Source of the DNA: Kutzneria kofuensis
GTDB lineage: Bacteria > Actinomycetota > Actinomycetes > Mycobacteriales > Pseudonocardiaceae
Assembly: GCF_014203355.1 (NCBI RefSeq)
Contig: NZ_JACHIR010000001.1
Span: forward strand, 2,420,038 to 2,484,037
Direction: 5' to 3'
DNA length: 64,000 bases
The notes beneath the pieces were generated by a model. It did not search any database. It was not told where the DNA came from and worked only from the letters and a program-made list of their open reading frames with translations. This document shows positions 16,181 through 25,362 of the stretch, in pieces. The position numbers and the translations under genes are program-made. Every line of letters starts with the position of its first letter. Position 1 is the stretch's first letter.

Positions 16181-17155
16181 GTGCTGATCGTGGTGGACAC
16201 GGATCCCGGCGTCGACGACGCGTTCGCGCTCGTGGGCCTGCTGGCCAGGGCCCGCCGCGGCGACTGCCGGGTGGCGGCGATCGGCACCGTGCACGGCAAC
16301 CTACCGCCGGAGCCGGGTGCGGACAACGCCCTTCGCATCACCGCGCTGCTCGGCATGGACGTCCCGGTGGCGGTCGGCGAGGCGAAGCCGCTGGTCGGGC
16401 CGGAGATGCAGTCGGGCCAGATCGTGCACGGCGAGGACGGCCTCGGCGGCAACGCCGGGCCGCCGCCCACCGCCCGCCCGACCGGGGAGTCCGCCGCCGA
16501 CCAGCTGGTCAGGCTGTCCCGACAACACCCCGGCGAGATCACCGTCCTGGCGCTGGGCCCGCTGACCAACGTCGCCAAGGCCCTGGAGATCGAGCCGGAG
16601 CTGCCGACCCTCGTCAAGGACGTGGTCTGGATGGGCGGCGTGTTCGCCCTCCCGGGCACGGTCGGCGTCGCCCAGGAGCCCAACGCCTGGCACGACCCCG
16701 AGGCGGCCGAGCAGGTCATGGCCGCCGGCTTCACGCTCACCGTCGTGCCGATCGACGCGGTGGTGGAGGCGTGGGCGGACGAGACCTGGGTCACCGAACT
16801 GGCGCGGATCGACAACCCGGTGGCCGAGGCGCTGACGGCCTGGCACAAGCAGTACCTCGACTTCTACTCGGGCACGCTGGCCGTGGAGTACGGCGGGCCG
16901 GGCATGCTGCTGTACGACCCGGTGGCGGCGGCGATCGCCCTGAACCCCGCCCTGGCCGAGTTCGAGCGGCACGAAGTGGTCGTGGAGCTGCACGGCCACC
17001 TGCGCGGGGCCACGCTGGTGGACCGCCGGGCGGTCCCGCTGCCGGGCACCGAGCTGCCCAGGCGTCGTCCGGTGACCGTCGCTGTGGCCGCCGACACAGC
17101 ACGGGTGTTGGCCGAGTTGCTGGCAGACATCGCCGAGCTGGGGCGGTATGTGTAA
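16181..17155 (+). CDS. Nucleoside hydrolase (inosine/uridine-preferring family)
   Basis: This is a 324-residue member of the nucleoside N-ribohydrolase family, which cleaves nucleosides to base and ribose. The diagnostic calcium-binding start VDTDPGVDDAFAL is at residues about 4-16. Also present are VHGNLPPEPGADNALRI, LALGPLTNVAKAL, WMGGVFALPGT and EPNAWHDPEAA with further metal and ribose contacts. GTG at 16181 is chosen because it lies three residues before the DTDPG motif, as in homologues; a TTG at 16118 would add 21 residues. The 25-bp gap to the NB-ARC regulator suggests joint transcription. Released bases could be relevant to the NCS1 permease farther downstream on the other strand. 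Confidence 0.88.
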   Translation: MLIVVDTDPGVDDAFALVGLLARARRGDCRVAAIGTVHGNLPPEPGADNALRITALLGMDVPVAVGEAKPLVGPEMQSGQIVHGEDGLGGNAGPPPTARPTGESAADQLVRLSRQHPGEITVLALGPLTNVAKALEIEPELPTLVKDVVWMGGVFALPGTVGVAQEPNAWHDPEAAEQVMAAGFTLTVVPIDAVVEAWADETWVTELARIDNPVAEALTAWHKQYLDFYSGTLAVEYGGPGMLLYDPVAAAIALNPALAEFERHEVVVELHGHLRGATLVDRRAVPLPGTELPRRRPVTVAVAADTARVLAELLADIAELGRYV

Positions 17156-17179
17156 TACCCTCGGTTCCGGGGGTAGGGC

Positions 17180-19426
17180 ATGTCTGAGAGCTTCGGTCGG
17201 CACGTGCGGGCGCTGCGCACCCGACACGCGCTGTCGCTGCGCGGCCTGGCCGACCTCGCCGGCATCACCCCCGGCTACCTGAGCAAGATCGAGAACGGCC
17301 GGCTGCCCTCGGTGGACATGGCCCGCGCCCTGGACGTCGCGCTCGGCGCGAACGGCTCGCTGCTCGCGGTGCTGACCGTGGACCAGCTCCCCCGCCCGGC
17401 CCAGCTGCCGCTGGCGATGAGCGGCTTCGTCGGCCGGGAGGCCGAGATCCGCGACCTGACCGCCGCTCTGGAGCGCCCGGCCGACAGCCGGGTGCCGCTG
17501 ATCATCGCGGTGGACGGCCCGCCGGGCGCCGGCAAGACCACCCTGGCGCTGCATTTCGCGCACAAGGCCATCCCCCGCTTCCCGGACGGCCAGCTGTACG
17601 CCGACCTGCGCGGGCACAGCCCGCACGACCGGCCGGCGCTGCCCGAGGAGGTGCTGGCCGACCTGCTGCGCTCGCTCGGCGTGCCGGCCGCCGGCACCGC
17701 GGACGTGGAGCACCTGGCGGCGCTGTACCGGTCCGCGCTGGCCGAGCGGCGGATGCTGATCGTGCTGGACAACGCGGCCGACTTCGCCCAGATCGAGCCG
17801 CTTCTGCCGGGGACGGCCCGGTGCGCGGTGATCATCACCAGCCGGGAGCGGCTGTCCGGGCTGACGCTGCGGGCCAGCCCGCACCGGCTCACGCTGGGCC
17901 CGATGTCCGAGGACGAGTCGCTGGCGCTGCTGACGACCGTGCTCGGCAAGGAACGCGCGGACCGCGAGCCGGCGGCCCTGGCCTCGCTGGCCAACCGCTG
18001 CGGACGCCTGCCGCTGGCGCTGCGGGTGGCGGCGGAACGAGCCGTCACGACGCCGGACTACGACCTGCGCGATCTGGTCACCGAGCTGGATTCCGAACGG
18101 TTGGACGTGCTCGGTGTGGAGGACGCGGACGTCCGCACCGTCTTCTCCTGGTCGCTGCGGCGCCTCGACCCCGACGCCGCCCGGCTGTTCCCGCTGCTCG
18201 GCCTGTACCCCGGCCCGCAGATCAGCGGTCGGGCCGCCGCCGCGTTCGCCGGCATGCCGCACACCTTCGCCCGCCGCGCCACGGCCCGCCTCACCCACGC
18301 CCACCTGCTGCGGGCCGTCGGCCGCGACCGGTACACGTTCCACGACCTGATCCGCGACTACGCCGCCGAGCTGGCCGACCGGGAGGTCACCGACACCTCG
18401 GCGGCGGTGCACCGGCTGGTCAGCTGGTACCTGCACTCGGCCACGGCGGCCTGCCACGTGCTGGCGCCGTTCCGGTTCGACCCGATGGCCAAGGACGACC
18501 TCCCGCGCGGCGTGCACCCGCTGGGCTGGACCTCGGACGACCCCGGCGCGCTGGACGCCCTGCGCTGGTGCGACGCCGAGCTGGCCAACTTCGTGCCGAT
18601 CATCCAACTCGCCATGGAGCACGGCCACCACAAGCTGGCCTGGCAACTGCCGGTCACGCTGTGGACGTACTGGCTGCAGCGCCGGCCGTGGACGGTGTGG
18701 ATCCGCAGCCACGAGCTGGCCCGGCAGGCCGCCCGCACGCTCGGGGACCGGGCCGCCGAGGGCTGGGTGGTGACCAACATGGCCGAGGGCTATCGGCGGA
18801 TGGGCGAGCTGGAGCAGGCCAGCCGGCTCTACGCGGAGGCCCGCGACCTGCGCGCCGAGGTCGGCGACCGCTACGGCCTGGCCTGGGCGCTGGCGGGCTC
18901 GGCGTTCCTCGCCGCCGATCTCCGTGACGACGGGAAGGCGCAGGACTTCGCCGACCGGGCGACGCAGATCTTCGTGCAGTACAAGGACGTCCAGGGTCAG
19001 GCGCTGTGCCTGATGACCCGGGGCGACGTGCTGCGGCTGCGCGGCGACCTCGACGGCGGCCTCGCCCTGTGCGCGCTGGCGCTGGGCATGATGTCGGACA
19101 TCGCCTCGCTGGAGGGGCAGGTGCACGTGCTGCGCAAGATGGTGGAAATCCACCTGGCGCGCAACGACTTCCCGCCCGCGCTGGCGCTGCTGGACGACAC
19201 CGTGGTGACGAGCCGGGAGCTGCGGGACCGCTGGGCGCAGGCGGAGGCGTTGACCCGGCGCGGTGATGTGCTGACCGAGCTGGGCCGTCGCGACGAGGCC
19301 CGCGCCTCCTGGCAGCAGGCCCTCACGCTCTACGACGAGCTCGACGACGCCACCGGCAGCCGGTCGGTCAGGGAGCTGCTGGCAGGTGCGCTTCCCGCCA
19401 CCGCAGCACGTCCCGGCAGCACGTGA
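17180..19426 (+). CDS. HTH (XRE) - NB-ARC - TPR STAND-type regulator
   Basis: This is a 748-residue multidomain regulator. Residues 1-60 are an XRE helix-turn-helix (LRGLADLAGITPGYLSKIENGRLPSVDMARAL). A STAND NTPase follows, with the P-loop VDGPPGAGKTTLALHFA near residue 113, Walker B LIVLDNAADF, sensor ITSRERL and the GLPL-like GRLPLALRVAAE. The C-terminal part is a winged helix plus several TPR-like helical repeats (EGWVVTNMAEGYRRMGELEQASRLYAEARDL and following). It is an actinobacterial architecture usually linked to secondary metabolism or development. The ATG at 17180 starts at the HTH. It overlaps the convergent downstream gene by 59 nt. Confidence 0.9.
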   Translation: MSESFGRHVRALRTRHALSLRGLADLAGITPGYLSKIENGRLPSVDMARALDVALGANGSLLAVLTVDQLPRPAQLPLAMSGFVGREAEIRDLTAALERPADSRVPLIIAVDGPPGAGKTTLALHFAHKAIPRFPDGQLYADLRGHSPHDRPALPEEVLADLLRSLGVPAAGTADVEHLAALYRSALAERRMLIVLDNAADFAQIEPLLPGTARCAVIITSRERLSGLTLRASPHRLTLGPMSEDESLALLTTVLGKERADREPAALASLANRCGRLPLALRVAAERAVTTPDYDLRDLVTELDSERLDVLGVEDADVRTVFSWSLRRLDPDAARLFPLLGLYPGPQISGRAAAAFAGMPHTFARRATARLTHAHLLRAVGRDRYTFHDLIRDYAAELADREVTDTSAAVHRLVSWYLHSATAACHVLAPFRFDPMAKDDLPRGVHPLGWTSDDPGALDALRWCDAELANFVPIIQLAMEHGHHKLAWQLPVTLWTYWLQRRPWTVWIRSHELARQAARTLGDRAAEGWVVTNMAEGYRRMGELEQASRLYAEARDLRAEVGDRYGLAWALAGSAFLAADLRDDGKAQDFADRATQIFVQYKDVQGQALCLMTRGDVLRLRGDLDGGLALCALALGMMSDIASLEGQVHVLRKMVEIHLARNDFPPALALLDDTVVTSRELRDRWAQAEALTRRGDVLTELGRRDEARASWQQALTLYDELDDATGSRSVRELLAGALPATAARPGST

Positions 19427-20267
19427 TCAGCCTGTCCCGCAACGGTTTCGAACGTTCCGCGAACTCCGCCTGCAGCCGTGCGTACTCGGCGCGACCGGCC
19501 GGCGACTCGATCCGCACCGGCTCGTAGCCCAGCGCCGACAGGTCGTACGGGCTGGCCTTCATGTCCAGCTCACGGATTTCCGACGCCAGCTGGAAGCAGT
19601 CCGCCACCAGCTCCGACGGCACGTACGGCTCCAGCTTGTAGGCCGCCTTGTACAGGTCCATGTTGCCGTGCAGGCAACCCGGCTGCTCCAGCTCGACCTG
19701 CGACTCCCGGGTCGGCTGCAGCGTGTTGCGCGGCCGGGCCGGCGGGGTGAAGAACCGGAACGCGTCGAAGTGTCCACAACGGACCTGCGACGACTCGACC
19801 AGTTCATCGGTTCCGTTGTGCCCCAACCGGAGCGGCCAGCCGAAGTGCCGGACCTGCTCGGGTGTCTGCCGGTACACCATGGCCCACTCGTGCAGCCCGA
19901 AGCAGTTCAGCCGCGGCGGCCGGGACACCGTCGCGGTCAGCAGCGCCAGGTAGAACTCCGCGGTGCGCACACGAGGTTCGGTGCAGGCGGCCGGATCCAG
20001 CGTCACACCCTCGTCCGTACGGTGATAACCGCGGTAGTCGAGGAACTCCGAGGCATCCCCGGCCAGCACGACGCCGAGACCGGGGTGCCAGCGCTCCAGC
20101 CGCCCCGGCCGATGCGAGTAGTACGTGAACAGGAAGTCGTGCACCGGGTGCTTTTCCTTGGCCAGGGACCGTTCCCGGTGCGGCTGCGTCCAGCGGCGGA
20201 CCCGGTCGACGTGCGCGCGCTGCCGGGCCCGCCACTCGGGTTCGGTCAGCACCGTCGTCGCGTCCAT
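19368..20267 (-). CDS. Actinobacterial protein commonly annotated 3-methyladenine DNA glycosylase
   Basis: This 299-residue protein begins with the family's typical LTEPEWRARQRAHVDRVRRW and continues KHPVHDFLFTYYSHRPGRLERWHPG. It has many conserved aromatic and His/Cys residues (NCFGLHEWAMVYR, CLHGNMDLYKAAYKL). I recognise it as the soluble actinobacterial family that databases label 3-methyladenine DNA glycosylase. I see no HhH-GPD or AAG/MPG motif, so the repair function is only database custom. Its 3' end overlaps the NB-ARC gene by 59 nt on the opposite strand. It lies 20 nt downstream of nothing co-directional, so it has its own promoter or depends on the NCS1 gene's region. Confidence 0.65.
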   Translation of the reverse strand: MDATTVLTEPEWRARQRAHVDRVRRWTQPHRERSLAKEKHPVHDFLFTYYSHRPGRLERWHPGLGVVLAGDASEFLDYRGYHRTDEGVTLDPAACTEPRVRTAEFYLALLTATVSRPPRLNCFGLHEWAMVYRQTPEQVRHFGWPLRLGHNGTDELVESSQVRCGHFDAFRFFTPPARPRNTLQPTRESQVELEQPGCLHGNMDLYKAAYKLEPYVPSELVADCFQLASEIRELDMKASPYDLSALGYEPVRIESPAGRAEYARLQAEFAERSKPLRDRLITCCRDVLRWREAHLPAAP

Positions 20268-20287
20268 CCGACAACGGTAACCGCTCG

Positions 20288-21742
20288 TCAGCCAGCGACC
20301 GCCTGCGGTGTCGACTCCTTTGGGGCAGCGGTCCGGGTGCGCAGTGTGAGCACGGCATACAGCACGCCGGAGAGCAGGAAGCCGAGCACGATGCCCAGGT
20401 TGGTCATGGCCAGCGGGCTGTTGGCGATGCCGGACGGCATCAGGAACGCGGTGATCACGGCCAGATGCGGGTCAGCCGAGGTGACCAGGCCGAGGCCGAC
20501 CACGGTGCCGACGACCATCGACCCGATGCCGGCCCAGTTGAACCGCCCGTAGCGGCCGTTGACGTCGTCCAGGGCCGCGGTGTCGTAGCCGTCGCGGCGG
20601 TGCATCAGCAGGTCGACCAGGAACACCGCCGCCCACGCCGACGCGGCGACGCCCGTGATCAGCAGGAACGCGGTGAACACGCTGGCGAAGGTGGGCGCGA
20701 TGAACACCATGTAGACGCCCCCGATGATCATCAGCACCCCGTCGATGCCGGCGGTCACCGGCCGCGGCAGCCGCACCCCGATGGCCTGCAGCACGAGGCC
20801 GGAGGAGTAGAGGTCGACCGCGCCGGCGGCGGTGACGCTGATGATCACACTGATCAGGTACGGCACCAGGAACCAGGTCGGGGCCTGCGCGGCGAGCGCG
20901 CCGATCGGGTCCTTGGCCACCGCTCCGGCCAGCACCGGGTCGCTCGTCGACAGCAGCACGCCGACCAACACCAACAGGCCCTGGGTGACGCCGCCGCCGG
21001 CCGCCGTCCAGCCGAGGATGGCGCGCGAAGGCGTGCTTCGTGGCAGATAGCGCGAGTAATCCGCCCCTGCCGCCAGCCAGCCCAGTCCGGTACCGGCCAT
21101 CACCAGCACGATGCCGCCCAGGAAGATCACGCCGGAGCCGGTCCTGGCGCCGGACAGGTCGAAGTGCAGGCGGGGCAGCACCACGATCAGATAGACGACG
21201 GTGACGAGAGCGGTGATCAGCGTCAGCCACCGCTGAACTCGCTGGATCACGTGATAGCCGTAGACGCCGAGCACGATCGTGCCCAGGGCGATGACCGCGA
21301 ACGCCAACGCCACCATCGCCGTTCCGCCCAGGCCGGGTGACAGTCGTTCGAGCACGGTCCGGGTCGCCAACGCGCCGAGCGCGACGCTCACGGTCTCCCA
21401 GCCGACGACGGTGAACCAGGTGATCAGGGTCGGCAGCCGGCTGCCCAGCACGCCGAACGACGCCCGGCTCAGCATCATCGCCGGCGCACCACCGCGCGTC
21501 CCGGCGATCGCGACCGCGCCGACCAGCGGATACGACAGGGCGATGCCGATGACCACGGCGAGCATCGCCTGCCACCAGTTCAGCCCGACCGCCACCACGA
21601 ACAGGCCGTAGCCGACGGGCAACATGCTCAGGTTGGCCGCCGACCACACCCAGAACTGGCGGCTCGGCGTGCCGTAGCGCTCCTCGTCCGGCACGTGCTC
21701 GATGCCCCGCTGCTCCACAGCGGTCCGGTCGACCGTCACCAT
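20288..21742 (-). CDS. NCS1 family nucleobase permease (cytosine/purine/allantoin type)
   Basis: This 484-residue protein has about 12 TM segments. The N-terminal cytoplasmic tail (GIEHVPDEERYGTPSRQFWVWSAANLSMLPV) is the typical NCS1 entry, where homologues carry a W-x-N motif in TM1. Further NCS1 features are the TM2-3 region GGAPAMMLSRASFGVLGSRLP and the TM6 region AGTGLGWLAAGADYSRYLP. It imports cytosine, purines, allantoin or thiamine-like compounds with cations. ATG at 21742 follows GGAG 8 nt upstream. Its physiological link to the nucleoside hydrolase 3 kb away is an inference from substrate class. Confidence 0.88.
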   Translation of the reverse strand: MVTVDRTAVEQRGIEHVPDEERYGTPSRQFWVWSAANLSMLPVGYGLFVVAVGLNWWQAMLAVVIGIALSYPLVGAVAIAGTRGGAPAMMLSRASFGVLGSRLPTLITWFTVVGWETVSVALGALATRTVLERLSPGLGGTAMVALAFAVIALGTIVLGVYGYHVIQRVQRWLTLITALVTVVYLIVVLPRLHFDLSGARTGSGVIFLGGIVLVMAGTGLGWLAAGADYSRYLPRSTPSRAILGWTAAGGGVTQGLLVLVGVLLSTSDPVLAGAVAKDPIGALAAQAPTWFLVPYLISVIISVTAAGAVDLYSSGLVLQAIGVRLPRPVTAGIDGVLMIIGGVYMVFIAPTFASVFTAFLLITGVAASAWAAVFLVDLLMHRRDGYDTAALDDVNGRYGRFNWAGIGSMVVGTVVGLGLVTSADPHLAVITAFLMPSGIANSPLAMTNLGIVLGFLLSGVLYAVLTLRTRTAAPKESTPQAVAG

Positions 21743-21794
21743 CCGTGTCACTCCGTTCACTCGCCCGGCATCACCGTAGCGGGGGACGGAACGC

Positions 21795-22952
21795 TCAGAC
21801 CACGGTCTCCGCCCACTCGATGTGGTGTGCGTACAACCAGGCCCGCGACTGCTGCCGGTCGTTGAGCTGCTCCGACAGCACCTCGTCGCCGCTGTCCTGG
21901 GTCGCGCCGTCATTGGCGCTGGTCGCCACCAGCCGTTCGACCCGCTCCCGGCGGATCCGCACGTACGCCTCGAACGCGGCGTCGCGAGGCAGGTCGCGCA
22001 GGCACTTCCCGAGCACGACGGCGTCCTCCAGCGCCATCGACGCGCCCTGGCCGGCGGCCGGGGACGCGGCGTGCGCGGCGTCGCCGACGAGCACCATCGC
22101 GCCGCGAAACCAGTGCGGCGTGGACGGCACGTCGTAGGCGTTGCCGCCGATGATCTCGCCCCAGGTGGCCTCGATGATCCGCCGCGACGGCGTGGCGTCG
22201 GCGATGAAGTACTCGGCCGCCCGCCGCCGCCAGCCGTCGACCGTCAGGCCGGCGACGCGGTCCCGGGTCAGCTCCGGGCCGGGCAGCCGGGCGAACCAGA
22301 ACGTCTCGCCGTGCGGCGACGTGGTGTAGCCGAAGAACGCCCGCTTGCCCTGGATCATCCGGTACGCGTCGGTGGACAGCGGCAGCGTCGGGTCGTCGGT
22401 GTAGCCGTACAGGATGTTCAGCCCGGTGTAGCGGGGTTCCGGCGCGGCCGGGTCGATCAGCGAGCGGACCCGGGAGTGGATGCCGTCCGCGCCGACCAGC
22501 ACGTCGCCGACCTCGGAGGTGCCGTCCTCGAACACGGCCCGGATCCGGTCGCCCTCGGACACGGCGTCGACGAGCCGCTTGCCGTTGCTGACCGGAATTC
22601 CCCGCCCGCGTGCCTCTTCGGTCAGTGCGCGGTAGAGGGCGGAGCGGCGCATGGTGCGCGGGTCGTGGCGGGTCTCGAGCTGGCCGGCGATGTGCTGCCG
22701 ACCCAGCACCTGGCCCGTTCCGTTGAGGAACTCCACTGTGGTGGCCGGGAAGGAGATGGCCTCGACCACCTCGGCGGCGTCCACCGCGGCCAGGGCGTCC
22801 ATGCCGTTGTTCATGATCGTCAGGAACGCGCCGACGTCGTCGCCGCCGACCGGATAGGCCTCGTACACCGCGGCCTCGATGCCGGCCTTGTGCAACGCCA
22901 GCGCCGTCGCCGGTCCGGCGACACCGCCCCCGATGATCAGCGCCCTGGTCAT
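21795..22952 (-). CDS. FAD-dependent monooxygenase (PHBH-like group A)
   Basis: This 385-residue flavoprotein monooxygenase carries all three class A fingerprints: the dinucleotide motif IIGGGVAGPATALALHKAG at the N terminus, the central DG motif VLVGADGIHSRVR, and the GD motif LVGDAAHAASPAAGQGASMALEDA. These enzymes hydroxylate aromatic or polycyclic compounds using NAD(P)H and O2. There is no aromatic-catabolic cluster next to it. The ORF could start further upstream, but ATG at 22952 is directly before the Rossmann motif. It diverges from the sugar ABC operon over 101 bp. The substrate is unknown. Confidence 0.9.
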   Translation of the reverse strand: MTRALIIGGGVAGPATALALHKAGIEAAVYEAYPVGGDDVGAFLTIMNNGMDALAAVDAAEVVEAISFPATTVEFLNGTGQVLGRQHIAGQLETRHDPRTMRRSALYRALTEEARGRGIPVSNGKRLVDAVSEGDRIRAVFEDGTSEVGDVLVGADGIHSRVRSLIDPAAPEPRYTGLNILYGYTDDPTLPLSTDAYRMIQGKRAFFGYTTSPHGETFWFARLPGPELTRDRVAGLTVDGWRRRAAEYFIADATPSRRIIEATWGEIIGGNAYDVPSTPHWFRGAMVLVGDAAHAASPAAGQGASMALEDAVVLGKCLRDLPRDAAFEAYVRIRRERVERLVATSANDGATQDSGDEVLSEQLNDRQQSRAWLYAHHIEWAETVV

Positions 22953-22973
22953 GATCCGTGAGCGTAGCGGCAC

Positions 22974-23017
22974 CGTTCGTGCTGGTCCGAACGCCAAAAC
23001 TATGATTGTGTGAACAA
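22974..23017. promoter_or_regulatory. Operator-like repeats upstream of the sugar uptake operon
   Basis: CGTTCG (22974-22979) and CGAACG (22988-22993) form an inverted repeat. TTGT-GTGA-ACAA (23006-23017) is a second small palindrome, 36 bp before the binding-protein start. One of these could be a LacI-type site for the operon. No LacI gene is in the window. Confidence 0.3.
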
Positions 23018-23053
23018 ACTCACCGCCGCCGCGTGATGGAAAGGGGGCTCCGA

Positions 23054-24394
23054 GTGACCATCGGTCGCCGTCGCCTGCTGGGACTCGGACTCGGCGCGCT
23101 GGGCGCCGCCGCGCTGGCGGGATGCGCGCCACCGGGCGCGAACCCGGTGAACTCGGAGCCGGTGATTCCGGCCGCCGCGCCCGGGGAGAAGATCACGCTG
23201 ACCTACTGGGCGTGGCTGAAGGACCTGCAGAAGGTCTGCGACATCTGGAACGCCAAGAACCCGAACGTGCAGGTCCAGGCGGTGTTCAGCCTGGGCGGCA
23301 ACAGTGGCGGCTACCAGAAGATGTATTCCGCGCTGGCCGCGGGCGGCGGTCCCGACCTTGCCCAGGTCGAGCTGCGCAGCGTGCCGGAGTTCATGCTCGT
23401 CGGCGGCCTGGTCGACCTGTCCCGCTACGGCGCCAAGCAGTACGCGTCGCGCTACGACGAGGCGGCGTGGGGCCAGGTGAGCTTCAACGGCGGCGTGTAC
23501 GCGATCCCGCAGGACACCGGCCCGATGGGCTGGTACTACCAGCCGGCGGTGCTGGACAAGGTCGGCGGGCAGCCACCGGCCACTTGGGACGAATGGGCGC
23601 GGCTGGCCGAGGAGCTGCACAAGGCGGATCCCACCGTGTACCTGGAATCCTTCTCCGTGGCCGACGCGTCGCCGTTCATCTCGTACGCGGCGCAGGCCGG
23701 CGCGAAGTGGTTCACGCCCACCGAGGACGGCTGGGTCGTCAACCTCACCGACGAGGCGTCACTGATGGTGGCCCGGTTCTTCGACAAGGCCGTGGACAAC
23801 AAGTGGGTGCAGACGGCCTACGACGCCTACAGTCCAGGGTGGACCGCCGCCGCCGGCAACGGCCAGATCGCCGCCCTGACCGGAGCGTCCTGGGGCGACG
23901 CGCTCGTGGAGACGATCGGCACCGGCTCGGGCAAGTGGAAGGTCGCCCCGATGCCCAGGTGGTCGGGCGGCTTCGGGTCCACCGCGCTGGGCGGGTCGAG
24001 CTCCGCGGTCCTGGCCAACAGCAAGCATCCCAAGGAGGCACTGGACTTCGCCGTGTGGATGACCACCAGCCGGGAGGGCATCGACGCGATGATCAAGTAC
24101 TGCGGCATCGGCTGGTCGCCGGCCCGCGACTACATCGGCGCGCAGCGGCAGCAGCCCAGCGAGTTCTTCAGCCACCAGAACTACAACACCGACGTCTTCC
24201 TGCCGGCGTCCAAGCAGCAGCCGACCGACTGGCACTGGTGGCCGATCACGCAGCGCACGATCTACGCGCTGTCGGACAACTTCCGGCGCAAGCTCACCGC
24301 CGGTCAGTCCTTCGTGGACAGTCTGCGGATCACCCAGCAGACCACTGTGGACACCATGCGGCAGATCGGGCTCACCGTGCGGGAGGCGAAGTGA
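23054..24394 (+). CDS. Sugar ABC transporter substrate-binding lipoprotein
   Basis: This is a 446-residue family 1 extracellular binding protein. Its N terminus is a lipoprotein signal with twin arginines nearby (IGRRRLLGLGLGALGAAALAGC), and the lipobox cysteine is about residue 21. The mature part has the fold start KITLTYWAWLKDLQKVCDIWNAKNPNVQV and conserved PDLAQVELRSVPEF and YAIPQDTGPMGWYY segments. GTG at 23054 is chosen because AAGGGGG lies 8 nt upstream; an ATG at 23036 is possible. It captures an oligosaccharide outside the cell for the two permeases that follow. The adjacent GH2 enzyme suggests a beta-galactoside or related glycan. Confidence 0.9.
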   Translation: MTIGRRRLLGLGLGALGAAALAGCAPPGANPVNSEPVIPAAAPGEKITLTYWAWLKDLQKVCDIWNAKNPNVQVQAVFSLGGNSGGYQKMYSALAAGGGPDLAQVELRSVPEFMLVGGLVDLSRYGAKQYASRYDEAAWGQVSFNGGVYAIPQDTGPMGWYYQPAVLDKVGGQPPATWDEWARLAEELHKADPTVYLESFSVADASPFISYAAQAGAKWFTPTEDGWVVNLTDEASLMVARFFDKAVDNKWVQTAYDAYSPGWTAAAGNGQIAALTGASWGDALVETIGTGSGKWKVAPMPRWSGGFGSTALGGSSSAVLANSKHPKEALDFAVWMTTSREGIDAMIKYCGIGWSPARDYIGAQRQQPSEFFSHQNYNTDVFLPASKQQPTDWHWWPITQRTIYALSDNFRRKLTAGQSFVDSLRITQQTTVDTMRQIGLTVREAK

Positions 24395-25362
24395 CCACCG
24401 AACCGACGGCCGTCGCACCGGCCCCGCAAGCCCAGCAGCCCCAGGCGCAAGCCGCCGCCCCGGCCCGGACCCGCCGCGTGGGCAAGGTCCGTGGCGCGCC
24501 GTGGATCCTGCTGGCCCCGTTCCTGGCGCTGTTCGTGCTCACCGTGCTCGGCCCGGTGATCCTGGCCGTGGTGCAGAGCTTCACCAAGATCAACCGTGCC
24601 GGCCTGTTCGGCGAGCAGGGCGTGTCCGGCGGTTTCGCCGGCCTCGCCAACTACGCGCAGGCCCTGGGGGACAGCAACTTCCTCGGCGCCATCGGCCGGG
24701 TGCTGCTGTTCGGCATCGTGCAGGTGCCGGTGATGACGGTGTTCGCCACCGTGCTGGCGCTGCTGCTGGAGTCGGCCTCGGCGCGCTGGCCGGCGTTCTT
24801 CCGCGCCGCGTACTTCCTGCCGTACGGCATTCCCGGCGTGATCGCCACCATCCTGTGGTCGTTCCTGTACGTGCCCGGCCTGAGCCCGATCGTCGACGTG
24901 GGCAAGCTGGTCGGGCTGGACATCGACTTCCTCGGCCCGAACACGGTGCTGTGGTCGATCGCCAACATCGTCACCTGGACCTACACCGGCTACAACATGC
25001 TGATCATGATCGCCCAGCTGAAGTCGATCCCGTCCGAGATCTACGAGGCGGCCCGGGTGGACGGCGCGTCGCCGCTGCGCATCGCCGCCGCCATCCAGCT
25101 GCCGCTGATCCGGCCGGCGCTGATCCTGAGCATCGTGTTCAGCATCATCGGCACCCTGCAGCTGTTCGCCGAGCCGCTGGTGCTGCGCACGGTCTCGCCG
25201 GCCATCGTCACCGAGTACACGCCGAACCTCAGCGCGTACACCAATGCCTTCGCCTACAACGACTACGGCATCGCGTCGGCGGAGGCCGTGATCATCGCGG
25301 TGGCCGCCTTCGTGCTGTCGTTCGGCTTTCTCGCCTGGACCAACCGGAGGGGGCGGTCATGA
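24391..25362 (+). CDS. Sugar ABC transporter permease 1 (MalF-like)
   Basis: This 323-residue inner membrane permease has six TM segments after a Pro/Gln-rich cytoplasmic tail. The cytoplasmic coupling helix carries the EAA motif (YEAARVDGASPLRIAAAIQLPLIRPAL), which docks to the ATPase. GTG at 24391 overlaps the stop of the binding-protein gene by 4 nt. No ATPase gene is present in this operon. In actinomycetes a shared MsiK-type ATPase energises such transporters, which is the likely solution here. Confidence 0.92.
   Translation: MTTEPTAVAPAPQAQQPQAQAAAPARTRRVGKVRGAPWILLAPFLALFVLTVLGPVILAVVQSFTKINRAGLFGEQGVSGGFAGLANYAQALGDSNFLGAIGRVLLFGIVQVPVMTVFATVLALLLESASARWPAFFRAAYFLPYGIPGVIATILWSFLYVPGLSPIVDVGKLVGLDIDFLGPNTVLWSIANIVTWTYTGYNMLIMIAQLKSIPSEIYEAARVDGASPLRIAAAIQLPLIRPALILSIVFSIIGTLQLFAEPLVLRTVSPAIVTEYTPNLSAYTNAFAYNDYGIASAEAVIIAVAAFVLSFGFLAWTNRRGRS

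Noticed and set aside
16301-19153. A 950-codon minus-strand open frame
   Set aside because: It is antisense to the nucleoside hydrolase and the NB-ARC regulator, both with unmistakable motifs. Its translation has no domain signatures.
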